Below, in pieces: positions 16,015 through 23,994 of a stretch of DNA of 64,000 nucleotides (within the stretch, counting starts at the first letter, position 1; the number at the start of each line of letters is the position of its first letter). The notes below the pieces were generated by a model. That model was given only the letters and a program-made list of their open reading frames with translations. It had not been told where the DNA came from and made no database searches. Source of the stretch: Gemmatimonadota bacterium (GTDB taxonomy: Bacteria > Gemmatimonadota > Gemmatimonadetes > Longimicrobiales > Gaopeijiaceae); assembly GCA_022825135.1 (NCBI GenBank), contig JAJDYN010000013.1, positions 62,001-126,000 of the forward strand, read 5' to 3'. Position numbers and translations under genes: made by a program.

Positions 16015-17385
16015 ATGGCCATCTTCCGGCGCACGCATCGGCTGCCGCATTCACCGGCGGAAGTGTTTGCGTGGCACATGCGCCCGGGTGCGCTGGAGCG
16101 TCTGCTTCCCCCGTGGGAGAACGTGCGCGTGGTGGCGCGCGAGGGCGGCATCGCAGATGGGGGCACGGTTACCGTCCGGGTTGGCCCCGGGCCGCTGCGG
16201 GTTGCCTGGACGGTCCGCCATACGGCCTGCGAGGAGGGGGTGCTATTCCGGGACGAGCAGGTGCGCGGCCCGTTCGACCACTGGGTGCACACGCATCGCT
16301 TCTCGCCGGACGGGGAGGGTGGGTGCGTGATGGAGGACGAGATCGACTGGCGCCCGCCGCTGGGCGTGGCCGCGGCGCCTTTCGTGCGGCGGATCGAGCG
16401 CATGCTCGAAAGGGGCTTCGCGTTTCGGCATCAGCGGCTGGCCAACGACCTCGCCCTGCACGAGCGTTATCGGCAGCGGCCGCTCACCGTAGCCATCAGC
16501 GGAAGCTCGGGCTTTCTGGGACGAAACCTGCGCCACCTTCTCACCACCGGGGGGCACCGCGTGCTGCGCCTGGTGCGCTCGCGGAGGAGGGCCGGAGAGG
16601 GATCCGTGTACTGGAATCCCGCGCAGGGGAAGGTGGATCACGACGGGCTCCAGGACGTGGACGCGATCGTGCACCTGGCGGGCGAGCCCCTCGTCGGCGC
16701 GCGCTGGACCGCCGCGAAGAAGCAGGAGATCCTGCAGTCGCGCAGGCGCGGCACCGAGTGGATCGCCCATACCGCGGCTCGCCTGTCGCCGCCTCCGCGG
16801 GTGCTCGTGTGCGCCTCCGCGGTGGGATACTACGGCAATCGCGGCGACGAGAAGCTGACCGAGGAGAGCCGGCCGGGCCGGGGCTTTCTGGCCGAAGTGT
16901 GCAAGGCCTGGGAGCTCGCCGCGGCACCCGCGCGCCGGGCGGGGATCCGGGTCGTGCATCTGCGTCAGGGGGTGGCGCTGTCCCCGGACGGCGGCGCGCT
17001 CCAGCTGATGCTGCCCGCTTTCCGGGCCGGGGCGGGAGGCCGGTTGGGCGGCGGACGGCAGTACTTCCCGTGGATCGGCCTGGACGACACGCTCGGGCTC
17101 ATCCTGCACGCGATCGCCACGCCGCAGGTTCGCGGACCCCTCAACGTCACGGCTCCGTTGCCGGTCACCAACGCCACCTTCACGAGCGCGCTGGGCCGGG
17201 TGCTCCGGCGGCCGACCCTCCTGGCGGTGCCGTCGCTGGCGGTGCATGCGCTGATGGGCGAGATGGGACGGGCCATGCTCCTGGCCGGGCAGCGCGCCCT
17301 GCCGGCGAAGGCGGAACGCACGGGATACGAGTTCCTGCACCCGTCCATCGAGGAGGCGCTGCGGTTCGGGCTGGGCGTCGGGTAG
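16015..17385 (+). CDS. TIGR01777-type sugar-nucleotide epimerase-like protein with N-terminal SRPBCC domain
   Basis: A 456-residue two-domain protein. Residues 1-150 look like an SRPBCC/coenzyme-Q-binding-like domain (FRRTHRLPHSPAEVFAWHM). Residues 160-450 are an extended SDR Rossmann fold with the nucleotide motif ISGSSGFLGRNL and the family motif SAVGYYGNRGDE. The fusion of SRPBCC and YfcH-like epimerase domains is known in several phyla, but the substrate is unknown. The ATG at 16015 is chosen because it begins at the first recognisable SRPBCC residues, shortly after the rpe stop. It is probably co-transcribed with rpe. Confidence 0.88.
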   Translation: MAIFRRTHRLPHSPAEVFAWHMRPGALERLLPPWENVRVVAREGGIADGGTVTVRVGPGPLRVAWTVRHTACEEGVLFRDEQVRGPFDHWVHTHRFSPDGEGGCVMEDEIDWRPPLGVAAAPFVRRIERMLERGFAFRHQRLANDLALHERYRQRPLTVAISGSSGFLGRNLRHLLTTGGHRVLRLVRSRRRAGEGSVYWNPAQGKVDHDGLQDVDAIVHLAGEPLVGARWTAAKKQEILQSRRRGTEWIAHTAARLSPPPRVLVCASAVGYYGNRGDEKLTEESRPGRGFLAEVCKAWELAAAPARRAGIRVVHLRQGVALSPDGGALQLMLPAFRAGAGGRLGGGRQYFPWIGLDDTLGLILHAIATPQVRGPLNVTAPLPVTNATFTSALGRVLRRPTLLAVPSLAVHALMGEMGRAMLLAGQRALPAKAERTGYEFLHPSIEEALRFGLGVG

Positions 17386-17459
17386 GCCGCAGAGTGCTGG
17401 CGGTCCCGGCGATTTCCGGGTTATCGTCTTCCTGCGGATTCCTCGAGCTGGAGCGTGCC

Positions 17460-19514
17460 ATGCAGCGGCTGACCGTCCTCGCGATTCTGACCCTCCTGTC
17501 GACGTTTGCGTTCGCGCCCGAGCGCGCGAGCGCGCAGGCCGGCGCCGAGAGCGTCGTGCGGCTCGAGGCATCGCCCCCGTCGGTCGTCGTCATGACGGGT
17601 GAGGAGGTCCCGTTCGAGGTGCGCGCCCTCGACGCCCAGGGTCGCGTTGTGGCGGACGCCCAGGTGCGTACGGTGGCGCCCCGGGCCGCGGCGACCGTGC
17701 GCGGGGGGACGGTGCGCGGGCGGACGATGGGCGAGTACGAGATCGTGGCGACGCTGCTGACGCCGCCCGGATACGAAGGAACCCCGCCCAGCCTGCGCGT
17801 GCCGCTCACGGTGCTGGCTCCGGAGGTCGCCTCGGTGGAGGTCGCCGCCGAGCCGGGCCGCCTGTACCGGGGGACCACTCTCCGCCACACCGCCACCGCG
17901 CGCCACGCGGACGGATCGGTTCGGCCGGGCCCGGCGGTGTCGTGGTCCAGCTCCGATCCGTCCGTCGCCACCGTCGACCGCTTCGGCTACGTGACCGCCA
18001 CCGGCACCGGTGCGGTAACCATCCGGGCCGACGTGGAGGGGACGGCCGGCGCGGCCGCCTACGAGGTGGCCCCGTTCCCCGCGGTCTCGCTGGACATCAC
18101 CGGGCTGGCGGACGAGGTGCGCACCGGCGACGTGCAACACCTCACCGCGGTGGCGCGCGACGCGGCCGGCGAGGTGGTCGCGGACGTGCCCGTGACCTGG
18201 ACCCACACGGCCGTGCCCGACGCGGAGATGATCGCGCCCAGCGCGCCCGGCCAGATCGCGCGCGGCCGCTTCGTCGCCGACGTGCCGGGCGTGTACACGA
18301 TCGTGGCCAACGCGGGCCCGCTGTCCGCGCGCGCGACCCTCCAGGCCGTCGGCCGCGATGCGGTGCGCGAACTCACTCTGGTGGGCACGGGAAGCACCGC
18401 CACGGTGCGCACCACGGACTTCTGGGTGTTCGAGGGGCTGGACGGCCGCGACTACGCGCTCACGGGGGCCAAGATGTCGGACGGGTACGCCTACGCCTGG
18501 GACGTCACCAACCCGGCCAACATCTTCAAGACCGACTCGCTGCAGGTGGACGCGCGCGCCGTCAACGACGTGAAGGTGTCCCCCGACGCCCGCTACGCCA
18601 CGCTCACGCGCGAAGGGGCCTCCAACCGGCGCAACGGAGTGGTCTTCCTCGACCTGGCCGACCCGGCCCATCCGGTGATCGCCTCCGAGGTGGTCGAGGG
18701 GCTCACCGGCGGGGTCCACAACGCCTTCCCGGACGACGACTACGCCTACGTGCTGGCAGCCGGCGACAAGTACGTCATCATCGACGTCGCGGACATCTAC
18801 AATCCGCGCGTGGTCGGCGAGTACAACCATCCCGACAGCCGCCTGCACGACGTGTGGGTGCTGGACGGCATCGCCTACTCGGCCGAGTGGGAGAAGGGCA
18901 TGGTGGCCGTGGACGTGGGCAACGGGCGCTGGGGAGGCACCCCGGAGAACCCCGTGCTCATCTCCGAACTGGCGGTGCCGACCGGCACCACCCACGCCAT
19001 CTTCCCCTACCGTTCGCAATCCACCGACCGGTTCTACGTCTTCGTAGGGGACGAGAACATGCAGCGGAGGGGCCTCGCCAACGCGGGACCGCGGGGCGGC
19101 GGAACGTACCAGTTGCCGTACGACCCGGAGACGGGGATGAACGGGATACCGCTCGCGACCCAGGGCTATATCCAGGTGATCGACTTCACAGATCCCGACA
19201 ACCCGGAGATGGTCGCCCGCTACGAGGTCAGCGAGTACGGCACCCACAATATCTGGGTGGAGGACGACATGCTCTACCAGGCGTACTACGAGGGCGGGCT
19301 GCGCGTGGTCGACGTTTCCGGCGAGCTGATGGGCAACCTGTACACGCAGGGCCGCGAGATCGCCGTGCACAAGTCGACGGACGTGAACGGCTGGGTGCCC
19401 AACTCGACCATGGTGTGGAGCGCGATGCCCTTCAAGGGACACGTCTTCTTCTCCGACACCAACTCCGGGCTCTGGTCGGTGAAGGTCGAGCCGCCCGAGC
19501 GGCCGGTGTCGTAG
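17460..19514 (+). CDS. Secreted Ig-like/LVIVD-repeat protein
   Basis: A 684-residue exported protein. A signal peptide (RLTVLAILTLLSTFAFAP, ending near ASAQAG) precedes two or three bacterial Ig-like (Big-2-type) domains of roughly 90 residues, with phrases such as SWSSSDPSVATVDRFGYVTA. The C-terminal half (about 300-680) has LVIVD-type repeats typical of surface beta-propellers, including YAYAWDVTNPANIF, GVVFLDLADPAHPVI, YVIIDVADIYNPRVVGEY and GYIQVIDFTDPDNPEMVA. Function is unknown. Its stop lies just upstream of the FAD motif of the qhpG-like gene, close enough that the two are probably co-transcribed, so it may be linked to the amine dehydrogenase locus. That link is inference. Confidence 0.82.
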   Translation: MQRLTVLAILTLLSTFAFAPERASAQAGAESVVRLEASPPSVVVMTGEEVPFEVRALDAQGRVVADAQVRTVAPRAAATVRGGTVRGRTMGEYEIVATLLTPPGYEGTPPSLRVPLTVLAPEVASVEVAAEPGRLYRGTTLRHTATARHADGSVRPGPAVSWSSSDPSVATVDRFGYVTATGTGAVTIRADVEGTAGAAAYEVAPFPAVSLDITGLADEVRTGDVQHLTAVARDAAGEVVADVPVTWTHTAVPDAEMIAPSAPGQIARGRFVADVPGVYTIVANAGPLSARATLQAVGRDAVRELTLVGTGSTATVRTTDFWVFEGLDGRDYALTGAKMSDGYAYAWDVTNPANIFKTDSLQVDARAVNDVKVSPDARYATLTREGASNRRNGVVFLDLADPAHPVIASEVVEGLTGGVHNAFPDDDYAYVLAAGDKYVIIDVADIYNPRVVGEYNHPDSRLHDVWVLDGIAYSAEWEKGMVAVDVGNGRWGGTPENPVLISELAVPTGTTHAIFPYRSQSTDRFYVFVGDENMQRRGLANAGPRGGGTYQLPYDPETGMNGIPLATQGYIQVIDFTDPDNPEMVARYEVSEYGTHNIWVEDDMLYQAYYEGGLRVVDVSGELMGNLYTQGREIAVHKSTDVNGWVPNSTMVWSAMPFKGHVFFSDTNSGLWSVKVEPPERPVS

Positions 19515-19525
19515 GAAGCGACATC
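19513..19525 (+). promoter_or_regulatory. AGGAAG Shine-Dalgarno and candidate ATC start for the qhpG-like gene
   Basis: AGGA at 19513-19516 overlaps the stop codon of the LVIVD gene and is followed after 6 bases by ATC at 19523. Initiation here would give M-L-D-A-V-I-I-G-G-G-P-A-G, an ideal flavoprotein N-terminus. No in-frame ATG, GTG or TTG exists between 19418 and the FAD motif. The nearest upstream candidate is a GTG at 19415, which would overlap the previous gene by 100 bases. Confidence 0.45.
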
Positions 19526-21157
19526 CTCGACGCCGTCATCATCGGCGGCGGTCCCGCCGGCTCGGCGGCAGCCCGCCTGCTCGCGCTCTGGGGGCACTCC
19601 GTCGTTCTTCTGACGCGTCCGCCGACCGGCCATCCCGCACTCGCCGAGTCCGTTCCCCCCAGCACGCGCAAGCTCTTCACCCTGCTCGGCGTCGCACGGA
19701 GGGTCGGCGAAGCAGGCTTCTTCCCGGCCCGGGGCAATCTCGTCCGCTGGGGCGACGCCCCCCTTCGACGCGCCGATTTCGCGCCCGGGGCCGTCGGTCA
19801 TCACGTGATCCGCGACGCCTTCGATGCGCTGCTGCTGGACCTCGCGGAAGAAGCGGGAGCCGAAGTGCGGCGGCACGCGAAGGTGCTGCGGATGGCGCGG
19901 ACGAGCACTGCCGACGACGGAGAGGGAGAGCCGTCACAGCGTGTCGAGTACGAGACCGGGGGGGGTGACAGGGCGACCCTCCGAGCCTGCTTCGTGCTGG
20001 ACTGCTCCGGCCGCGCGGGAGTGATCGCCAACCGGGACCTGCGCGTCCATGACCCGTCGAACGCCACCGTCGCCCTCGCAGGGGTGTGGCGAGCGAACGC
20101 CGGCGCGCCGGCCGCGGAGCCCTGCACCCTAGTGGAGAGTTACCGCGACGGCTGGGCCTGGTCGATGCCGGTATCGGACACCCGCCGCTACCTGACCATG
20201 ATGATCGACCCCCGCAGGACCGAGCTGCTCAGGGGGCAGGGACGCCGCCGCCTCTACCTGGCCGAGCTCGAGAAGACCCGGGAGGCGCGCCGCCTCGTCG
20301 CCGATGCCTGCCTGGCGAGCGACATCAGCGGCCACACCGCCTCCCAGTACACGGCCTCGCGCTTCGTTGGCGAGGGGTTCCTGCTGGTCGGCGACGCGGC
20401 CAGCTTCGTCGATCCACTCGCCTCGGTGGGGGTCAAGAAGGCGCTCGCATCAGCCTGGCTCGCGGCGGTTGTGGTCCACACCTGCATCTCGACGCCCGAC
20501 ATGAGCGGGGTCGCGCTCGAGTTCTTCGACAGCCGCGAACGGGCAACCTGGCTCGCCCACCGGCGCCATACCGCGCAGTACTACCGGGAGGCGGCGACGG
20601 CGCACGGTCACGGCTTCTGGAGCGCCCGCGCGGCGGCAGTCGGGGACGTCCCCGGGGCGGTACCACCGACGGGGCCCACCCCGGTGGACGGCGCTTCATC
20701 CCCCGGCGTCCCGACGTCCGGCGAATCCACGGTAGCGGGCTCCGCGAGCACCCCCGCCCTCGACCCCGCCGCCGAAGTGCACATACAGGTTCCGACCGAG
20801 CCGGATGTCGCCGCCCTGCGCCGCGATCCCGACGTCCTGCGTGCCTTCAGCGATCTTCGAGCGGCTCCTTCCATTCGCCTGCGACCCACACCCGGCCTGC
20901 GCCGCCTGCAACTGCCCGCAGTGCGTGGCCGCCGAATCGTCCTGGACGAACACCTCGCCGCGCCCGCGCTCCCGGATGGGGTGCGCTATCTGCGGGACGT
21001 GGACCTTCCGCGCCTGGTTGCATTGGCCGGCGAGCACGACCAGGTCCCGGACCTCTACGAGGCCTACCTGGACCGCGTCGCCACCGTCTCGCTGCCGGAT
21101 TTCCTCGGCGCACTCTCCGTCCTCCTCGGCAAGGGGATGCTGAAGAACGAGCCGTAG
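19523..21157 (+). CDS. qhpG: FAD-dependent monooxygenase, QhpG-like (tryptophan-halogenase fold), for CTQ maturation
   Basis: A flavoprotein of about 544 residues from the candidate ATC start (580 if the GTG at 19415 is used). The N-terminal dinucleotide motif is GGGPAGSAAA. ESVPPSTRKLFTLLG and a W-x-W element (GWAWSMPV) place it in the tryptophan-halogenase-like family, and VGDAASFVDPLASVGVKKAL is the second FAD region. On its own it would be called a halogenase. However, in Paracoccus the flavoprotein monooxygenase QhpG has this fold and hydroxylates the QhpC tryptophan during cysteine tryptophylquinone formation. The remaining qhp genes start 1 kb downstream, so QhpG is the better call. 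The last 130 residues, after a Pro/Ser/Thr-rich linker, are a domain I do not recognise. Confidence 0.75.
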   Translation: MLDAVIIGGGPAGSAAARLLALWGHSVVLLTRPPTGHPALAESVPPSTRKLFTLLGVARRVGEAGFFPARGNLVRWGDAPLRRADFAPGAVGHHVIRDAFDALLLDLAEEAGAEVRRHAKVLRMARTSTADDGEGEPSQRVEYETGGGDRATLRACFVLDCSGRAGVIANRDLRVHDPSNATVALAGVWRANAGAPAAEPCTLVESYRDGWAWSMPVSDTRRYLTMMIDPRRTELLRGQGRRRLYLAELEKTREARRLVADACLASDISGHTASQYTASRFVGEGFLLVGDAASFVDPLASVGVKKALASAWLAAVVVHTCISTPDMSGVALEFFDSRERATWLAHRRHTAQYYREAATAHGHGFWSARAAAVGDVPGAVPPTGPTPVDGASSPGVPTSGESTVAGSASTPALDPAAEVHIQVPTEPDVAALRRDPDVLRAFSDLRAAPSIRLRPTPGLRRLQLPAVRGRRIVLDEHLAAPALPDGVRYLRDVDLPRLVALAGEHDQVPDLYEAYLDRVATVSLPDFLGALSVLLGKGMLKNEP

Positions 21158-21181
21158 CCGGAGTTGCCCCCTCGCCGGCCG

Positions 21182-21823
21182 TCAAGCGGGATCGGCCGAC
21201 TCCCCCGTGTAGAAGGCGATGGTGCGTCTCGCCGCGGCCTGCGCCGCAGCGGGATTCGCCCCGGCCTCGATCGCCGCGCGTGCCCATCCTTCGCCGCTGC
21301 CCCGGATGAACGCCCTGCCGTCCCGCGACGCCGCAATGGCCACCTCAACCGGCTTCGGCGCGTCGGGTTGGGCGAGGTGGAACGCGAGGCCCAGAAGGCT
21401 CAACTCCCACCCGACTCCGGTCGCCCCCGGACCGTACCGGCTCCAGTGGTCCGACAATCGCTGTGTGTGCGTCAGCTTGAGCCGCGCGCGGCCCGCTCCA
21501 CCCTGCGAGAAGCCTGCCTCCACCCGGCTCACGTCTCCGCCGAACTCCCATGTGAGCGCGAAGTGCCACGGCCGTCCGCAGGCCGTGATCACCCCGCCCG
21601 CATTGCCTTCGAGCTGATAGCGGCCGCCTGGTTTGAGTTCGCCTCTGACGGGCAGAAACCACCGCGGGAGGCGATCATCACTGGTTACTGCGTCCCACAG
21701 ATCCTCCAGCGATGTCGCGTAGGCGCGAGACAGGATGACCGCGCGAGCGGGCTGTCCATCACGATCCAGCACCGACACCGAGCGTTCCGTGGCGCCCAGG
21801 TGTTCCGTGACGTCGAAATTCAT
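21182..21823 (-). CDS. SRPBCC (AHSA1-like) family protein
   Basis: A 213-residue soluble protein with the START/Bet v1-like fold of the AHSA1 group. The phrases VILSRAYATSLEDLWDAVT, RLPRWFLPVRGELKPGGRYQL and WHFALTWEFGG are typical of this family, which binds hydrophobic ligands or modulates partner proteins. Its ATG overlaps the stop of the upstream ribbon-helix-helix gene by 4 bases (ATGA), so the two form a coupled pair. AHSA1-like genes are often paired with an ArsR-type repressor; here an RHH protein takes that place. The pair sits, on the opposite strand, between qhpG and qhpA. Ligand and role are unknown. Confidence 0.85.
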   Translation of the reverse strand: MNFDVTEHLGATERSVSVLDRDGQPARAVILSRAYATSLEDLWDAVTSDDRLPRWFLPVRGELKPGGRYQLEGNAGGVITACGRPWHFALTWEFGGDVSRVEAGFSQGGAGRARLKLTHTQRLSDHWSRYGPGATGVGWELSLLGLAFHLAQPDAPKPVEVAIAASRDGRAFIRGSGEGWARAAIEAGANPAAAQAAARRTIAFYTGESADPA

Positions 21824-22080
21824 GAGTCTTCCCCGTTATCGTCCTTCCCGGCTCGGTATCGCCTGGTTTCGCGAACCGCCATGGCCATCGCCTCTTCATC
21901 GCTCAAGCCGGCGCTCGAACGTGCTCGGGCGACGATTTCGCGTGCCGTTCCGGAAGGGAGGATGCCCCTGAATTCGAGACTCTCTTCGATGATCGCACCC
22001 ATGGAGCGCCCCTGTCGCGCGGCGGCCTCTCTCAAGGCACGGTGTGTACGGTCCGTCAGGCCGATTGTGAGGCGTGGCAT
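21820..22080 (-). CDS. Ribbon-helix-helix protein (CopG/antitoxin-like), possible regulator
   Basis: An 86-residue protein. MPRLTIGLTDRTHRALREA, followed by a helix-turn-helix-like AARQGRSMGAIIEESLEF, is a standard RHH DNA-binding domain. The C-terminal tail (GLSDEEAMAMAVRETRRYR) resembles the tails of VapB-type antitoxins. No PIN-domain or other toxin follows; instead an SRPBCC gene overlaps it by 4 bases. The ATG at 22080 is preferred over a longer reading from 22122 because GGAGGG lies about 12 bases upstream and the RHH strand begins here. It is divergent from qhpA across a 117-base gap containing a promoter and a palindrome, so it may regulate the amine dehydrogenase genes (inference). 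Confidence 0.8.
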   Translation of the reverse strand: MPRLTIGLTDRTHRALREAAARQGRSMGAIIEESLEFRGILPSGTAREIVARARSSAGLSDEEAMAMAVRETRRYRAGKDDNGEDS

Positions 22081-22112
22081 GGCACGAACTTTCCCTCCGT
22101 CGGATCCCCCGT

Positions 22113-22141
22113 TTGTCCCCAACCCCCACAGGCGATATCAT
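22113..22141 (+). promoter_or_regulatory. Predicted sigma70-type promoter of the qhpA operon
   Basis: TTGTCC at 22113-22118 and TATCAT at 22136-22141 are separated by exactly 17 bases and match the -35 and -10 consensus at 4 and 5 of 6 positions. Transcription would start near 22148, about 50 bases upstream of the qhpA ATG. Confidence 0.5.
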
Positions 22142-22144
22142 CTC

Positions 22145-22157
22145 GTATGCCGCATAC
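22145..22157. promoter_or_regulatory. 13-base palindrome at the predicted qhpA transcription start (candidate operator)
   Basis: GTATGC and GCATAC are perfect inverted 6-mers separated by a single C. The element begins 4 bases after the predicted -10 box, where a bound repressor would block initiation. It is also within the divergent promoter region of the RHH-SRPBCC pair, making the RHH protein a natural candidate ligand. Confidence 0.45.
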
Positions 22158-22197
22158 CCCGATAAACAAAAGTTTCTCCAACCCACGGGTCCCCCGC

Positions 22198-23994
22198 ATG
22201 GTTCAGCGTCCTCGCTTGACCCGCACGCGCCTGTTCGCGGGGATGTTCCTCGCCGCGGGCGCATTCGTCGCTGCCGGGGCTGCCGCTCAGAGTGACGAGG
22301 AAGGCTTCCCGATCGAGCACGAGACCATCCGCGCCCGCTGCGCGGCGTGCCACCTCCCGGATTCGGAGGGGCGCATGTCGCGCATCTCCTTCGAGCGCAA
22401 GACGCCCGAGGGATGGCAGACCTCCCTCCAGCGCATGATCGCGCTCAACGGCGTCACGCTGGCGCCCGAGGAGGCGCGCGAGATCGTCAAGTACCTCTCG
22501 GACCGGCAGGGGTTGGCGCCCGAGGAGCTCCGTCCCGGTCTGTTCGAGGTCGAGAAGCGGATGATCGACCACCGCTATCTGGCGGACACGGACGTCGAGT
22601 TCACCTGCATACAGTGCCATTCGATGGGGCGGGTGATCACGCAGCGGCGGACGCGCGAGGAGTGGGAGCTCCTGATGTCGACGCATCGCGGCTACTACCC
22701 GCTCACGGACTTCCAGGCCTTCCTGCGCATGGGGCCCACGCCCGATCAGCCCGGCCCCGACGGGGAGCCGCCGGACACGCGCCAGCCCATGGAGCGCGCG
22801 GTCGACCACCTCTCCGAGGTCTTTCCCCTCCACACCCCCGAGTGGGCAGCATGGTCGGCGACCATGCGCCCGCCCCGCCTCGAGGGCACATGGGTCCTCT
22901 CCGGTCACCAGCCCGGACGCGGCGCGCTCTACGGCACGGTGACCATGGGGGGCGGCGGCGAACGGGACGCGTTCGTCACCCGGGCCGGCTACACGTTTCC
23001 GGCCTCCGGGGAGACCGTCGCCCGGCGGGGCCGCGGGCTGGTGTACACCGGATACCAGTGGCGGGGCCGCTCCTTCGAGTCCGATGAAGCCGATGGGGCG
23101 ATGCGCGAGGTGATGGTCGTCGAGCGGGACATGAACGAGATCAGCGGGCGCTGGTTCCGGGGCGACTACGACGAGATCGGCATGGATGTGCGCCTCACGC
23201 GCCTGACCGGCTCCCCGGTCGTCGCGGGCGTACATCCCCGCGCCCTGCAGCTGGGCGGCGGCGAGCGGGAGGTCCGCATCTTCGGGGCCGGCTTCGCGGA
23301 CGGCGTCGGGCCCGGAGATGTGGATCTGGGCCCCGGGCTGACCGTCAACAGGGTGGTCAGCGCCTCCTCCGAAGAGATCGCCCTCAACGTGACCCTGGCG
23401 CCCGACGCGATCCCCGGCGGGCGCGATGTCTTCGTGGGGGGCGCGAGCCTGGCGGGAGCCGTGGTCGTGCACGATGGCATCGACCGCATTCAGGTGCTGC
23501 CGCGCACCGGGATGGCCCGCGTGGGTGGCATCGTCTTCCCGAAGGGGTACCAGCAGTTCGAGGCGGTCGCGTTCGATGACGGGCCCGACGGGCGCCCAAG
23601 CTCCGACGACGACCTCGAGCTGGGGCCGATCGAGGTCGATTGGAGCCTCGAGGAATACGCGGCGACCTTTGACGACAACGACATCGACTTCGTCGGCTCG
23701 ATCGACCGGACCGGGCTGTTCGTGCCGGCCGTCGACGGCCCCAACCCCGACCGGGACCGCAACCGGAACAACGTCGGCGACGTATGGGTGGTGGCCACGC
23801 TGGCACAGGACGACAACGGCGACCGTCCCCTGCGGGCGCGCGCCCATCTGGTCGTGACCGTCCCGCTCTACCTGCTTTTCGACGCGGGAGCCAACGTGAG
23901 TACGGGGGCGAGCCCGGATCCGGCCGCAAGCCCCAACGGACGAGGAAGCCGAACCCCGGGACCGAATCCCGGGATGGGAGGGAGCCCGAAATGA
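22198..23994 (+). CDS. qhpA: Quinohemoprotein amine dehydrogenase alpha subunit (diheme)
   Basis: A 598-residue periplasmic protein. A signal peptide (RLFAGMFLAAGAFVAAG, ending AAAQ) precedes a diheme cytochrome c domain with two CxxCH sites: CAACH (Cys48, Cys51, His52) and CIQCH (Cys137, Cys140, His141). Ig-like domains follow (about residues 230-560), matching the four-domain plan of the QHNDH alpha subunit. The hemes pass electrons from the tryptophylquinone of QhpC to an external acceptor. It is longer than the Paracoccus and Pseudomonas proteins as I recall them, with a Pro/Gly/Ser-rich C-terminal tail of about 30 residues. The ATG at 22198 is chosen because the signal peptide starts there; no strong Shine-Dalgarno precedes it. 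Its stop overlaps the qhpD start (ATGA). Confidence 0.9.
   Translation: MVQRPRLTRTRLFAGMFLAAGAFVAAGAAAQSDEEGFPIEHETIRARCAACHLPDSEGRMSRISFERKTPEGWQTSLQRMIALNGVTLAPEEAREIVKYLSDRQGLAPEELRPGLFEVEKRMIDHRYLADTDVEFTCIQCHSMGRVITQRRTREEWELLMSTHRGYYPLTDFQAFLRMGPTPDQPGPDGEPPDTRQPMERAVDHLSEVFPLHTPEWAAWSATMRPPRLEGTWVLSGHQPGRGALYGTVTMGGGGERDAFVTRAGYTFPASGETVARRGRGLVYTGYQWRGRSFESDEADGAMREVMVVERDMNEISGRWFRGDYDEIGMDVRLTRLTGSPVVAGVHPRALQLGGGEREVRIFGAGFADGVGPGDVDLGPGLTVNRVVSASSEEIALNVTLAPDAIPGGRDVFVGGASLAGAVVVHDGIDRIQVLPRTGMARVGGIVFPKGYQQFEAVAFDDGPDGRPSSDDDLELGPIEVDWSLEEYAATFDDNDIDFVGSIDRTGLFVPAVDGPNPDRDRNRNNVGDVWVVATLAQDDNGDRPLRARAHLVVTVPLYLLFDAGANVSTGASPDPAASPNGRGSRTPGPNPGMGGSPK

Noticed and set aside
16071..17400. 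A 1147-residue frame joining the epimerase region to the LVIVD protein
   Set aside because: The part before 17460 is a shadow of the epimerase gene; a signal peptide begins at 17460.
19415..21157. Tryptophan halogenase making a chlorinated natural product
   Set aside because: The fold matches, but no biosynthetic cluster is present, while the qhp genes next door require a flavoprotein monooxygenase of this fold.
21820..22080. A vapBC-type toxin-antitoxin module
   Set aside because: The RHH protein resembles VapB but the next gene is SRPBCC, not a PIN-domain toxin.
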